Shown here piece after piece: positions 35,214 through 43,004 of a stretch of 64,000 nt of DNA (its first letter is position 1; every line of letters begins with the position of its first letter). Below the pieces are notes generated by a model. It did not search any database and was not told the origin of the DNA. It saw only the letters and a list, made by a program, of their open reading frames with translations. Source of the DNA: Pseudodesulfovibrio senegalensis (GTDB taxonomy: Bacteria > Desulfobacterota > Desulfovibrionia > Desulfovibrionales > Desulfovibrionaceae); assembly GCF_008830225.1 (NCBI RefSeq), contig NZ_WAIE01000001.1, forward strand, positions 806,001-870,000, in the 5' to 3' direction. Position numbers and translations under genes: made by a program.

Positions 35214-36224
35214 ATGAGTACGATATTGTATCTGGCGCATACGGAAGCTGACGGAACGCTGGCCAAGATTTCCCGCGAAGCCCTGACCGCAGCCCACCAG
35301 CTTGCCGCTGGAATGGGTGCGGAACTGGCCGTGGGGCTTGTAGGCGAGGACGTGGGAGCTGCTGCGGAATCCGTGGCAGGCTGCAAAGCCCGTTTTCTGG
35401 GCGTTTCCGGCGATGCGTTTTCTCAAGGCCGCTATGCTTCAGACCTGGCTGCGGCCGAGGCGCTGTTCAAGGCGGTGAATCCCGATATGGTGGTTGCCCC
35501 GGCGTCGTTCCGTTTCAGCCGGGCCATTCCCGGACTCGCGGTTCGCGTGCAGGGCAGGGTGGACACTCACCTGACCGGCCTTGAAGCCAAGGACGGGAAA
35601 CCCGTTGCTAAACGCTGGTTCTACCGTCAGCGCATGGTGGGCGAGTTCTCGCGTGACGAGCGTCCGTGGATCGTGACCGTTGACGCGGGGTGTTTTGAGG
35701 CCTTTGAGGAATCCGGAAGCGCTGATGTTGAACTGGTGCAGGTTTCTCTGCCCGAGATGCGTACCACCGTTACCGGAATACAAGCTCCGGACGCGGACGA
35801 ACAGACCATTCGCCCGGATGCCAAGACCCTGCTTGTCGCTGGCGCAGGCTGGACCAAGAAGCAGGCTGACGGACAGTCCCATGTGGACGTGGCTGAAGAG
35901 GTCCTCATGCAGTTCCTCGGAGCTACCAAGGCTTCCCTCGGTTCTTCCAAATCGCTGGTGGATATTTCCGGTGAAGGGCAGGCCGTGATTTCCTTCCTTA
36001 CGCATCTGCATCAGGTTGGGCAGACCGGCTCGACCCCACGGCATGCCAAGGGCTTGGCTACCTGTTGCCACGGTGAGGAACCGCATGTGGTGGGTTGGCG
36101 CTTCATCAACGAACGCCGAGCCATCAATACGGACGCCTCCTGCGGCTGGGCGCAGGGCAAGGCAGATGTCCTGTATGTTGCCGACGCCTTTGAGCTCATG
36201 AAGAAGGTCAACGAACTGCTTTGA
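35214..36224 (+). CDS. Electron transfer flavoprotein alpha-subunit-like protein (divergent)
   Basis: A 336-residue EtfA-like protein. The C-terminal FAD domain retains QVGQTGS but differs elsewhere. The canonical SGGRG is AGAGW, and the usual segment after QVGQTG that ends in ISGAIQH is replaced by ATCCHGEEPHVVGW. The segment after AIN reads TDASCGWAQGKADVLYVADAFEL. The N-terminal half (MSTILYLAHTEADGTLAKISREALTAA) is the usual ETF alpha start. Because FAD-contacting residues are altered, binding mode and redox potential may differ from ordinary ETF. It is the last gene of the module, followed by a terminator. Confidence 0.8.
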   Translation: MSTILYLAHTEADGTLAKISREALTAAHQLAAGMGAELAVGLVGEDVGAAAESVAGCKARFLGVSGDAFSQGRYASDLAAAEALFKAVNPDMVVAPASFRFSRAIPGLAVRVQGRVDTHLTGLEAKDGKPVAKRWFYRQRMVGEFSRDERPWIVTVDAGCFEAFEESGSADVELVQVSLPEMRTTVTGIQAPDADEQTIRPDAKTLLVAGAGWTKKQADGQSHVDVAEEVLMQFLGATKASLGSSKSLVDISGEGQAVISFLTHLHQVGQTGSTPRHAKGLATCCHGEEPHVVGWRFINERRAINTDASCGWAQGKADVLYVADAFELMKKVNELL

Positions 36225-36252
36225 TGTTATTTTGAGCTGAAGAATACCCTCC

Positions 36253-36289
36253 CGGCCCCGGTACGCTTGACGTTCGGGGCCGTTTTCTT
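36253..36289 (+). terminator. Terminator after the ETF operon
   Basis: CGGCCCCG (36253-36260) pairs with CGGGGCCG (36275-36282), and TTTTCTTT follows. Confidence 0.8.
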
Positions 36290-36396
36290 TGCGTGAAAGA
36301 CGTTGCACCTGATTGATTCCTTGCCGAAACGATTATATGTACAACGAAACAAAATGAAATCCCGACCCTTGGGTCGTATTTCACGGAGGCCCAACG

Positions 36397-37110
36397 ATGA
36401 GAAAGATATTGTTTGCGGTTTGCATATTCATGCTTGCCCTGTCCGGTTGCCGTTCCGTTGGCACCATGACCAGAAACATCACTGGTTCCGACGATGCTCT
36501 CGTGGCACAACTGTCGGAGGAGCAACTGGCTCCGGTGGACGAGGCTCGCTTTCACCTTAATGTCGCCAATGAAGAGGTTTCGTTGTCCGAACTCAAACAG
36601 GAGCTTGCGGATTACCGTGCCGACATTGCCGCCTTTGAACTGTCTTTGGCCAAAAACAGGCAGGAACGGCAGGAAATCGAACTGGATATCGCACAGGAAA
36701 AGGCTTTGTCGCAGGCTGGAATGCGTGAACCGGGAGAAAGTGCCAAGAATCTTGCGGCATACAACGACGAGCATATGTCAAACGAGTCCAAGCGCTATGA
36801 TATTGAAGCCAAGATCAAGAAGGTGCAATTGCGCGTTGAAGATTTGACCGCTCGTATTGAAGCGCAGGAACAGCGCGTGGCCTCCATGAGCTATTCCACG
36901 CCCGTGGCATCGCCGGTTGCGCAGCCGCCCACGTCCGACGCGAGCACCCCGTCGGATGCCGGATCTGGCACTGTTGATGCCGAGGTGAAATCGCAGGATT
37001 CCAAGGAGGGTGTGGAGCTTCCGGATTACCTCAAGGTGGAAGAGGATTCGGAAACAACCAACGGCGGCGACAATGGATACGAGGTTGAGGAAGGCGCTCT
37101 GAGCAATTAA
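36397..37110 (+). CDS. Putative coiled-coil lipoprotein
   Basis: A 237-residue exported lipoprotein. A signal peptide ends in the lipobox LALSGC (Cys18), so it is expected to be lipid-anchored in the periplasm. Residues 50-170 form a long coiled coil rich in Glu, Lys and Gln (ELKQELADYRADIAAFELSLAKNRQERQEIELDIAQEKAL and the RYDIEAKIKKVQLRVEDLTARIEAQEQRV region). The C-terminus is an acidic, Pro/Ser-rich disordered tail. No catalytic motif is visible. ACGGAGG lies 7 nt before the ATG. It is monocistronic, bracketed by terminators. Confidence 0.75.
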   Translation: MRKILFAVCIFMLALSGCRSVGTMTRNITGSDDALVAQLSEEQLAPVDEARFHLNVANEEVSLSELKQELADYRADIAAFELSLAKNRQERQEIELDIAQEKALSQAGMREPGESAKNLAAYNDEHMSNESKRYDIEAKIKKVQLRVEDLTARIEAQEQRVASMSYSTPVASPVAQPPTSDASTPSDAGSGTVDAEVKSQDSKEGVELPDYLKVEEDSETTNGGDNGYEVEEGALSN

Positions 37111-37132
37111 GCGGACGATAAATAAGAGAACC

Positions 37133-37160
37133 AAAGGCCTCTTTCGAGAGGCCTTTTTTT
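37133..37160 (+). terminator. Terminator after the lipoprotein gene
   Basis: AAAGGCCTCT, loop TTCG, AGAGGCCTTT, then more T. A strong hairpin. Confidence 0.9.
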
Positions 37161-37448
37161 GTGGATGGCATGAGGCAAGGTTTAAAAAAAAATCGGCTTC
37201 CCCGAGCCAATCCCGGAAAAGCCGTTTCTTCTTAATCGCAAAAGAAAGAAGGATATTCTAGTTTAAGCAACTGGCGTGCCAAGAACTGTATGGTTTGACG
37301 TATTTCCTTATAGGTCTGAAATACCACACTTTTGTATCGGCAACAGGCTGCCTGCATGTCGGTTTTGTTCAACAGCGGGTAAAAAAACTTGAACGTTCCA
37401 TGTTTTTGCCGGGTCGCAATTCCACTATTTGTACTTCTGAGCCGCACA
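37161..37448. other. Intergenic stretch between the lipoprotein and mscS-like genes
   Basis: About 290 bp without a convincing gene. A 94-residue open frame overlaps the 3' end of the channel gene and shows no family features. Read on the minus strand this is the 3' untranslated region of the channel gene, ending at the terminator at 37182-37224. A short processed RNA from it is conceivable but not shown. Confidence 0.5.
37182..37224 (-). terminator. Terminator downstream of the MscS-family gene
   Basis: On the minus strand CGGCTT...AAGCCG pairs (outer 6 bp, with inner CC/GG pairs), followed by ATTTTTTTTTAAA. It lies about 230 bp past the channel's stop codon. Confidence 0.75.
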
Positions 37449-39551
37449 CTACGTGTTCTTCTCAGAATGTTGCCTGATGACCATGCTGGCGGCTTCCTTG
37501 CCCAGTGCATTTGCACGCCGTTCTCCGCCCATGTCTTCGTGGTTCGGAATTGGGGCCGCCATGGTTTGGATGGTCTGTGTGGGAAAAGCGAATTCGACGC
37601 CGATGGTTTCGGCCAAGATCATGAAGTCCAGAATCAAACGTTCGCGCAGGGCGAGTTCTTCGCTTTTCTTTTCCACGTCCAGATGCATGTTGATCCTGAT
37701 GTCGATGGAATGGCTGCCCAGATCATATACGCTGACGTGCCGATGGCTCGGCTTTATCTTGTTGTTTTCATTGAGCAAAGCCTTGATACCGCTGACGTAG
37801 GCCACGAGCTTGTCCGGCGGAGTGTCGTAGGTCAGGGAGAGCAGGGTTTTGAATCGCCGTGATTCCCGTTTGCCCATGTTGTCCACTGCCGATGTTATGA
37901 ACGTGGCGTTCGGAATCGTGACGAGGGACGACTCGCGGGTTCTGATGGTGGTGCTGCGAATGCCTACGTTTTCCACGACCCCGCGAATGTTGTTCACCTG
38001 GATTCTGTGGCCGTTGGCAAAAGGCCGCGAGGTGATGATCATTATTGTGCCAAAAATGTTTTCAACCGTGTTTTTGCTGGCCAGAGCCAGTGCCACACCA
38101 CCAATGCCGAGGGCGGCGAGGACGCGTGTGCTGTCCTGGCCAAACAGGGCTGCAACCTGAAACAGACCGATGAGACCCACGACAATGCGGAGCATTTGCC
38201 CCATGACAAGAATGAATGTTCCTTGTGAACGCGAACCGGATACATCGGCAAGCCAGCGGCTTGTGAACATGACGGCCTGACAGCCTACCAGTGTTGCCGA
38301 GAGCGTGAATGCGGTCCTGATGCAAAGAATGGTTATGGAGGCGAAGAATTCGTAATCAAGCACCAGTTCGGCATACATCTCCCATAAGCCCGTAAGGAAG
38401 AGAATCTTCATGGGCAGGGCCAGGGAGTTCACTTTGTCTTCAAGGTACAGTTGCGGCTTTTTTGCCTTGAGCCAGAGCATGATGATGTGACCGTTTTTGT
38501 GCCCGAGTCGCCACGCCAGGGGAGAGAGGATCAGCACGATGACCAGAGCCAGATATTTCCACAGATTGATCCCGAAAACAGGCTGTTCCATGGCAGGGGC
38601 ATGTTGTTGGATGAAGTCGTCCAATCGAACCGTTGTGGTCAGGTTGGCTCCCAGAAACGGGTTGATGCCCTGCTTCAGAGCATCGGCGATTGTTTCGTCG
38701 TAGATGTCCTTGACCACATCCAGCGTTTCCGGACTGAATTTCCAGGATTTAAGACCGTCCTTGTCGGTAGTGATCTGCATGCCGATGGCGCCCAGACCGT
38801 TCCTGTGCAGGAAGGTTGGAGCCTTTGACGATTCGGACGTGGCTGGCAGGTCGTCCACGTCCACGGCGGATTCCAGCGTCAACACGCGATAGAGCATAAT
38901 GGCCAGGTTGGGTCCTTCCGTAACCTGTTTCGGCGGTGAAAGTTCGGAAAGGTCCAGTGCCTGCGTTGCGTCCTGCAGGTTGTATCCTGCAAAATTTTCC
39001 ACCCCGGCGATAAGGGTCATCATGCTGCGATACGGAGAAACGAAACGGGGATTGAACTCGTCGCTGTCTTTCCCCAGGTTTGTGACCTTTTCAAGGCGGT
39101 TGCGCAGATGCGCGTATACTCTGGTCAGGGCCGGCTGACAGATGCTTTTGTCAGAAAAGCGCCATTTCCCCTCCGAATCCTTGCGGAGTGTCAGCGGCAG
39201 GGGAGTCCCTCGCCCGTCCTTGATGTACACGACCGCGGTGTCGCTGTCCTGCGGGGCATCGGGGATGGCTTCGTCCATGTCGAGACCTTGATTTTCCAGT
39301 ACAAAGAAAAGGCGGGATATGCTTTTTCGTATCAGGGATTCCTTTGGGCCGTTTTCGGTGAAGGCAATGTATTGATCCAGAGGGGGCTTGTTCCCCTTTC
39401 CTGCTTCATCACTGATCATGGCTTCCATGAACGAGCGGAACAGTGTCCGCAAGCCGTCAGCATGGTGGGTGTTTGCTGCCTGAGCATAATTGGGCAGCAG
39501 CAAAACAATGGCAACGGCGAATGGGACAAATACGGAGGGCAAGCGTTTCAT
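37449..39551 (-). CDS. MscS-family mechanosensitive ion channel
   Basis: A 700-residue inner-membrane channel. A signal peptide (ending near ALA-like QAAN at about 26) is followed by a roughly 300-residue periplasmic domain, then several transmembrane helices. The pore and beta-domain region has the MscS hallmark ALGIGGVALALASKNTVENIFGTIMIITSRPF, then the beta-domain IQVNNIRGVVENVGIRSTTIRTRES. The family opens on membrane tension to release solutes during osmotic downshock. It is a large MscS (YbdG/MscK-like architecture) rather than the short E. coli MscS. A 310-bp promoter region separates it from the divergent BOF gene. Confidence 0.9.
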   Translation of the reverse strand: MKRLPSVFVPFAVAIVLLLPNYAQAANTHHADGLRTLFRSFMEAMISDEAGKGNKPPLDQYIAFTENGPKESLIRKSISRLFFVLENQGLDMDEAIPDAPQDSDTAVVYIKDGRGTPLPLTLRKDSEGKWRFSDKSICQPALTRVYAHLRNRLEKVTNLGKDSDEFNPRFVSPYRSMMTLIAGVENFAGYNLQDATQALDLSELSPPKQVTEGPNLAIMLYRVLTLESAVDVDDLPATSESSKAPTFLHRNGLGAIGMQITTDKDGLKSWKFSPETLDVVKDIYDETIADALKQGINPFLGANLTTTVRLDDFIQQHAPAMEQPVFGINLWKYLALVIVLILSPLAWRLGHKNGHIIMLWLKAKKPQLYLEDKVNSLALPMKILFLTGLWEMYAELVLDYEFFASITILCIRTAFTLSATLVGCQAVMFTSRWLADVSGSRSQGTFILVMGQMLRIVVGLIGLFQVAALFGQDSTRVLAALGIGGVALALASKNTVENIFGTIMIITSRPFANGHRIQVNNIRGVVENVGIRSTTIRTRESSLVTIPNATFITSAVDNMGKRESRRFKTLLSLTYDTPPDKLVAYVSGIKALLNENNKIKPSHRHVSVYDLGSHSIDIRINMHLDVEKKSEELALRERLILDFMILAETIGVEFAFPTQTIQTMAAPIPNHEDMGGERRANALGKEAASMVIRQHSEKNT

Positions 39552-39861
39552 GTAGGTATGTCTCCTGTGTCGAAGTACTTAATTCATATATAGTTGCGAA
39601 CAAATGTGCGCAACCTGAATTCAGGCACGCCTGTGCGGTCTTTTGTTTCTATTGCTGGGAATCATTACCCGTTTTTGTCATGTTCTATTTCTCACAAGTT
39701 TTGATTGGTCAATCAACCAAAAAATACTTAAATCAATTAAAACAGTAGCTTAAGCGTTAAAAAAAATGTAGATTTTGTTTTTTTGATGTATTAGTACTGG
39801 AATCAGTCGTGGTGACTAATATATTTCAACTCTCAACGAGAGAGAAGGTAAGGTAATTATC
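39552..39861. promoter_or_regulatory. Divergent promoter region with inverted repeat
   Basis: A 310-bp AT-rich region between the divergent mscS-like and BOF genes, without a gene. It holds a perfect 7-bp inverted repeat, TTGATTG-GT-CAATCAA (39701-39716), a typical dimeric-regulator operator shape. I cannot place -35/-10 elements confidently on either strand. Confidence 0.5.
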
Positions 39862-40209
39862 ATGAAGCGTTTGAGCATAATCGTTCTTTTGATGTTTGCG
39901 GTGGTCGCAGTGGCCGCCATGGCCGATACCGACAAGTCCGTGGCCAGTCCGGTGGATACCGTGGCCAAGGCCAAGAAGGCCGATCTTGAAACACGTGCCG
40001 TTCTTGACGGCAAGGTTGTTCGCAAGGTTGCCGACGGCGAGTATGTTTTTTCTGACGGAACCGGAGAGATTCGTCTGCAGGTCATGAATCCGGCGCAGTT
40101 GGAGATGGCCATGGCCGATTCCGAAGCGACCGTGCATGTGGTGGGCCATGTGGCTCAGGACATGATGATGACGCAGGTTACCGCCGACGTCATTTCCATT
40201 CAGGACTAA
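39862..40209 (+). CDS. YgiW/YdeI-family BOF-domain stress tolerance protein
   Basis: A 115-residue exported protein. The signal peptide (about residues 1-21, ending at AMA) precedes a bacterial OB-fold. TRAVLDGKVVRKVADGEYVFSDGTGEIRLQVM and VHVVGHVAQDMMMTQVTADVISI match the BOF strand pattern (the NGxVV...YxFxDxTGxIxV signature). The family is linked to periplasmic stress tolerance and small-ligand binding. GAAGG lies upstream of ATG 39862. The gene is followed by a strong terminator. Confidence 0.85.
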   Translation: MKRLSIIVLLMFAVVAVAAMADTDKSVASPVDTVAKAKKADLETRAVLDGKVVRKVADGEYVFSDGTGEIRLQVMNPAQLEMAMADSEATVHVVGHVAQDMMMTQVTADVISIQD

Positions 40210-40233
40210 CACGTTTTTGGTTGATGGTTTGCC

Positions 40234-40269
40234 GGGAGGCGGGAGTGTTGTGCCCGCCTCCCTTTTTTT
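40234..40269 (+). terminator. Terminator after the BOF gene
   Basis: GGGAGGCGGG (40234-40243) pairs with CCCGCCTCCC (40253-40262), followed by TTTTTTT. It lies between convergent genes. Confidence 0.9.
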
Positions 40270-40281
40270 GCGTTGTCAGTG

Positions 40282-41082
40282 CTAGTTCATCGACGGCAGT
40301 TCGAGTGAGTTCTGGCTTTCGACTCTTTCTTCGATTTCATCGTCCAACAGGGGGAAGAAATCAAGGCAGGTGCATTTTTCTATTTGATTGACCGTTGCCC
40401 GGTAATCATCCTCGTCAGCGCTTCTTGCTGTGTCCTGCCCGAACATGTATCCCGTCACCAGTATCGGTTCGTCCTCATCTTCCTGTTCAATGGCGATGAT
40501 CTTCCAGTATCCTGTGGGGATGCGGTGGGTCATGCTCGCGTTTGGCAATTTTCCCCATATTTGTCCGTACAGGGGACCGGTCATGACGTATACGGTTTCA
40601 TCTTCGGCAGCCAACTTGCGAACGCGTACTTCCACACGCAGCCATGCTCCCTGGTTCAGGTCCGATTTCTGGGGTGTGATGTTGGAGAGGAAATTTGTTT
40701 TTCTCCAATATGCGGTGTTGCTGAAAGAACCGAGTGGGGCCTGGTGCCCCCGGTCAACGTCCAGAGTTGCGTGTGCTCCCTGATAGTCCGAGGGGACTAG
40801 AGTCTGGCCGTTGGGGATATTCGGGTCCTTTTTCCAGACACGTTTGGTTTTGCCGGCCGGAGTGAACATGTCTTTTTCCAGCTTGTAGGCCACCCATGTG
40901 GCAAATTTGGTCATGCCGTCGTTGCTCAGCTTGTAGATGGTGTGATCAACGGTCAGGTTTGTCGTAGGCGCGCCCGTGGGGTCGCCATAGATCGTGAAGT
41001 TCGCCTGTGCCATGACGGGCAGAACGACCAATGCGCAGAATCCCAGCGTTGCGCCCCATATCAGGGACAGTTTGCGTTGCAT
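40282..41082 (-). CDS. Secreted DNA/RNA non-specific endonuclease (Serratia nuclease family)
   Basis: A 266-residue extracytoplasmic nuclease. A signal peptide (about residues 1-27, ending MAQA) precedes the catalytic domain. The active-site motif DRGHQAP places His113 as the general base, and SNITPQKSDLNQGAW carries the Mg-binding Asn143, both closely matching Serratia marcescens nuclease. It would hydrolyse DNA and RNA in the periplasm or medium, for phosphate/nucleotide scavenging or defence. ATG 41082 is 7 nt from GGAGG; ATG 41085 is the alternative. No inhibitor gene is evident next to it, consistent with an exported enzyme that folds outside. Confidence 0.9.
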   Translation of the reverse strand: MQRKLSLIWGATLGFCALVVLPVMAQANFTIYGDPTGAPTTNLTVDHTIYKLSNDGMTKFATWVAYKLEKDMFTPAGKTKRVWKKDPNIPNGQTLVPSDYQGAHATLDVDRGHQAPLGSFSNTAYWRKTNFLSNITPQKSDLNQGAWLRVEVRVRKLAAEDETVYVMTGPLYGQIWGKLPNASMTHRIPTGYWKIIAIEQEDEDEPILVTGYMFGQDTARSADEDDYRATVNQIEKCTCLDFFPLLDDEIEERVESQNSLELPSMN

Positions 41083-41253
41083 CATGATGCCTCCTTGAAT
41101 GTTCGGGTTGCGGATGCTCGAAAGGAGAATCCTGTCATATCTTTTGCACGATATTCAGGAGGCGTTTAGTGCCAGGTTGTTATCAGGGGGCGGTGTTTTG
41201 CCGTGCTCCCCGTGTGTGAACATGGGGCCTTATGGATTGGTGATGGATGGGCA

Positions 41254-41287
41254 AAAAAGAGCCGGTGACTGTGTTTCAGTCGCCGGC
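41254..41287 (-). terminator. Terminator of the arsR-rhodanese-tauE operon
   Basis: GCCGGTGACTG and CAGTCGCCGGC form an 11-bp stem (41261-41287, one T-G pair). On the minus strand CTTTTTTG follows. Confidence 0.85.
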
Positions 41288-41324
41288 CTGTGCTTGTTCG
41301 GATGAGGAGGGGGGGATGGTGGAG

Positions 41325-42074
41325 TCAGAGAGTGGACCACGCAAGTTTGACGGCCAGCAGAACAAGGCAGCCCCCCAGCATCCTTTTGACTGTCTGCGGT
41401 TGGATGTTCGAGTGCATGAACCGTGTTCCGAGATAGCCGCCCGCCCACGCCGCGAGTCCTGCCAGGGCCAGCAGTTTCCATGAAACAGACCCCATTGCCG
41501 CATAGGCCATGAATGCGGAAAATGAGGAAAACGGCACGGCAAGAGCCGTCACGGTGGTCACCTTTTTGGGGTTGAAGCCCTGAAGAATCATGAGCGGCGA
41601 AATCACGCCGCCGCCCCCCACCCCCAGCAGGCCGGAAAGGAATCCAGCCAGAACGCCCGTAAGCAACGGACCCATGACCGGACGATCCTCACGGTATTGG
41701 TGCGCGTATTTCGAGCCCTTGAAAAAGAGCATCATGGAACCGGAGAAGACCAGAAAACCCATGAACATGAAGAGAAGTGTCCTCGTTGGCAGATGGTGCC
41801 CGGCCCATGCCCCGAACGGTGCGAGCACAAACGAGGATATTATGATCGGAAGACCCAGACGGAAATCCAGCCGTTTGGCGCGGATGTTTGAATACGTGGC
41901 ACCAAGCATGCTGACGCAGTTGACGAAGAGCCCTGTCGGCCGGGCAAGGTTGAATGGAATGCCCAGCCATGTGAGGGTGGGGATGAGTATGATCGCAGAG
42001 CCGACCCCGCCCAAAGCAAAAAGAAAGCTCATGCCGAATGAGAGAATGACGATCGCGATTGTGAGAGTGTCCAT
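41325..42074 (-). CDS. TauE/SafE-family sulfite exporter-type permease
   Basis: A 249-residue membrane protein with seven or eight helices and two related halves. The N-terminal SFLFALGGVGSAIILIPTLTWLGIPFN and the central LSGLLGVGGGGVISPLMIL are the paired Gly-rich motifs of the TauE/SafE family, which moves sulfur-containing anions (sulfite, sulfonates, thiosulfate) across the inner membrane. In operon with a rhodanese and an ArsR regulator, sulfane-sulfur or sulfite export is the natural inference. It lies 65 bp after the rhodanese gene. Confidence 0.88.
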   Translation of the reverse strand: MDTLTIAIVILSFGMSFLFALGGVGSAIILIPTLTWLGIPFNLARPTGLFVNCVSMLGATYSNIRAKRLDFRLGLPIIISSFVLAPFGAWAGHHLPTRTLLFMFMGFLVFSGSMMLFFKGSKYAHQYREDRPVMGPLLTGVLAGFLSGLLGVGGGGVISPLMILQGFNPKKVTTVTALAVPFSSFSAFMAYAAMGSVSWKLLALAGLAAWAGGYLGTRFMHSNIQPQTVKRMLGGCLVLLAVKLAWSTL

Positions 42075-42139
42075 TGTTTGATTTCCGTTCGAATATGAAT
42101 GTGGCCTTTCCCGGCGTTGTGTCGGAAAAGGCCGTGAAA

Positions 42140-42514
42140 TTATGCCTTGGCCAGCGGACCCGGTTTGAATTTTTTGATCATGTCTTCCATGGACGCGCTC
42201 AGTGCGCGCACATTTTCATAGCCCTGCGCGAGCAGGTAGGTGTATGCGATCACGCCGCGGAATTCGGAAGAGCAGAACGGAACGATGAGCTTTTCCTTGG
42301 GAAGTTCACCAAGGCGGTCGGGCAGTTCATTCAGTGGAATGTGCTTGGCAAAGGGAAAGCGGACATATTCCACTTCCTTGTCTGTGCGCACGTCCAGAAG
42401 GATGACGTTGTCGGCGTGGACCTTTTGGGCCATGACGTCCACGTTCATGCTGTGGCTGCCCGATCCGAAGAATTCGAAATTCATGTCCTTGAGTATGGCG
42501 TTCAGGTTTTCCAT
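42140..42514 (-). CDS. Rhodanese-like domain protein
   Basis: A 124-residue single rhodanese domain. The active-site loop is CSSEFR with the nucleophile Cys81, preceded by LLDVRTDKEVEYVRFPFAKHIPLNEL, the usual DVR...HI pattern. There is no signal peptide, so it should act in the cytoplasm as a sulfurtransferase or persulfide carrier. It is the middle gene of arsR-rhodanese-tauE. Its C-terminus (MIKKFKPGPLAKA) is short and basic. Confidence 0.88.
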   Translation of the reverse strand: MENLNAILKDMNFEFFGSGSHSMNVDVMAQKVHADNVILLDVRTDKEVEYVRFPFAKHIPLNELPDRLGELPKEKLIVPFCSSEFRGVIAYTYLLAQGYENVRALSASMEDMIKKFKPGPLAKA

Positions 42515-42596
42515 ATTTTACTCCTTGTGGTTGTATTGCAAAAGTCTGGTCTTTTCGCATGATGTTTGGCGAAAAGACCAATTGATAGACAAAAAA

Positions 42597-42908
42597 TTAT
42601 TGGCCGCCCGCCTTGAGCACGGACTCCATGCAATGGAAAAACGTAAGTACGCAGGGGACCTTGAGGCTGTAGTACACGTTTTTGCCGCGTTTTTCGTCTT
42701 CCACGATCCCGGCATTCTTGAGAATGCTCAAATGTTTGGAAACAGTGGAGATGTCGTGCCCTACAAGTGTTGTAAGGTCGCAGACGCATTGTTCACCGTG
42801 GGCCAAGGCATCGACCATCATCAATCGGGAAGGATGGGCCATGGCTTTCATGATTGCGGCTCGTTGTTCATAGTGGGCCGCGTCGCATTTTGTTGTGTGT
42901 TTGTTCAT
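42597..42908 (-). CDS. ArsR/SmtB-family metalloregulator-type repressor
   Basis: A 103-residue winged helix-turn-helix repressor. Helices 3-5 read HPSRLMMVDALAHGEQCVCDLTTLVGHDISTVSKHLSILKNAGIVEDEKRGKNVYYSLK. Cys41 and Cys43 (CVCDL) sit in the alpha-3 position used by arsenic-responsive ArsR; Cys8 and the CVLTFFHC pair near the C-terminus could add ligands or form a persulfide/disulfide switch. I prefer ATG 42908: the -10 box and operator fall just upstream, which would leave a leader of only about seven bases. ATG 42917 and TTG 42950 are also in frame but overlap the promoter or operator. Confidence 0.85.
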   Translation of the reverse strand: MNKHTTKCDAAHYEQRAAIMKAMAHPSRLMMVDALAHGEQCVCDLTTLVGHDISTVSKHLSILKNAGIVEDEKRGKNVYYSLKVPCVLTFFHCMESVLKAGGQ

Positions 42909-42915
42909 GGTATTC

Positions 42916-42950
42916 ATTTGGCGATTAGGCCAAATGTTTTGTGTTGTCAA
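42916..42950 (-). promoter_or_regulatory. Promoter and overlapping ArsR operator
   Basis: On the minus strand: TTGACA (42945-42950), 17 bp, then TAATCG (42922-42927). A perfect inverted repeat, ATTTGGC-N6-GCCAAAT (42916-42935), covers the -10 box, so a bound repressor would block polymerase. The transcription start is expected near 42915. Confidence 0.7.
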
Positions 42951-43004
42951 CAGTTCCGATGTGCGGTGCGGAGTGGGGGGCGAATCTGTTCTGGGGGGCA
43001 GGAG

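Noticed and set aside
37232-37516. 94-codon minus-strand frame next to the channel gene
   Set aside because: It starts inside the channel gene in another frame, with no binding site.
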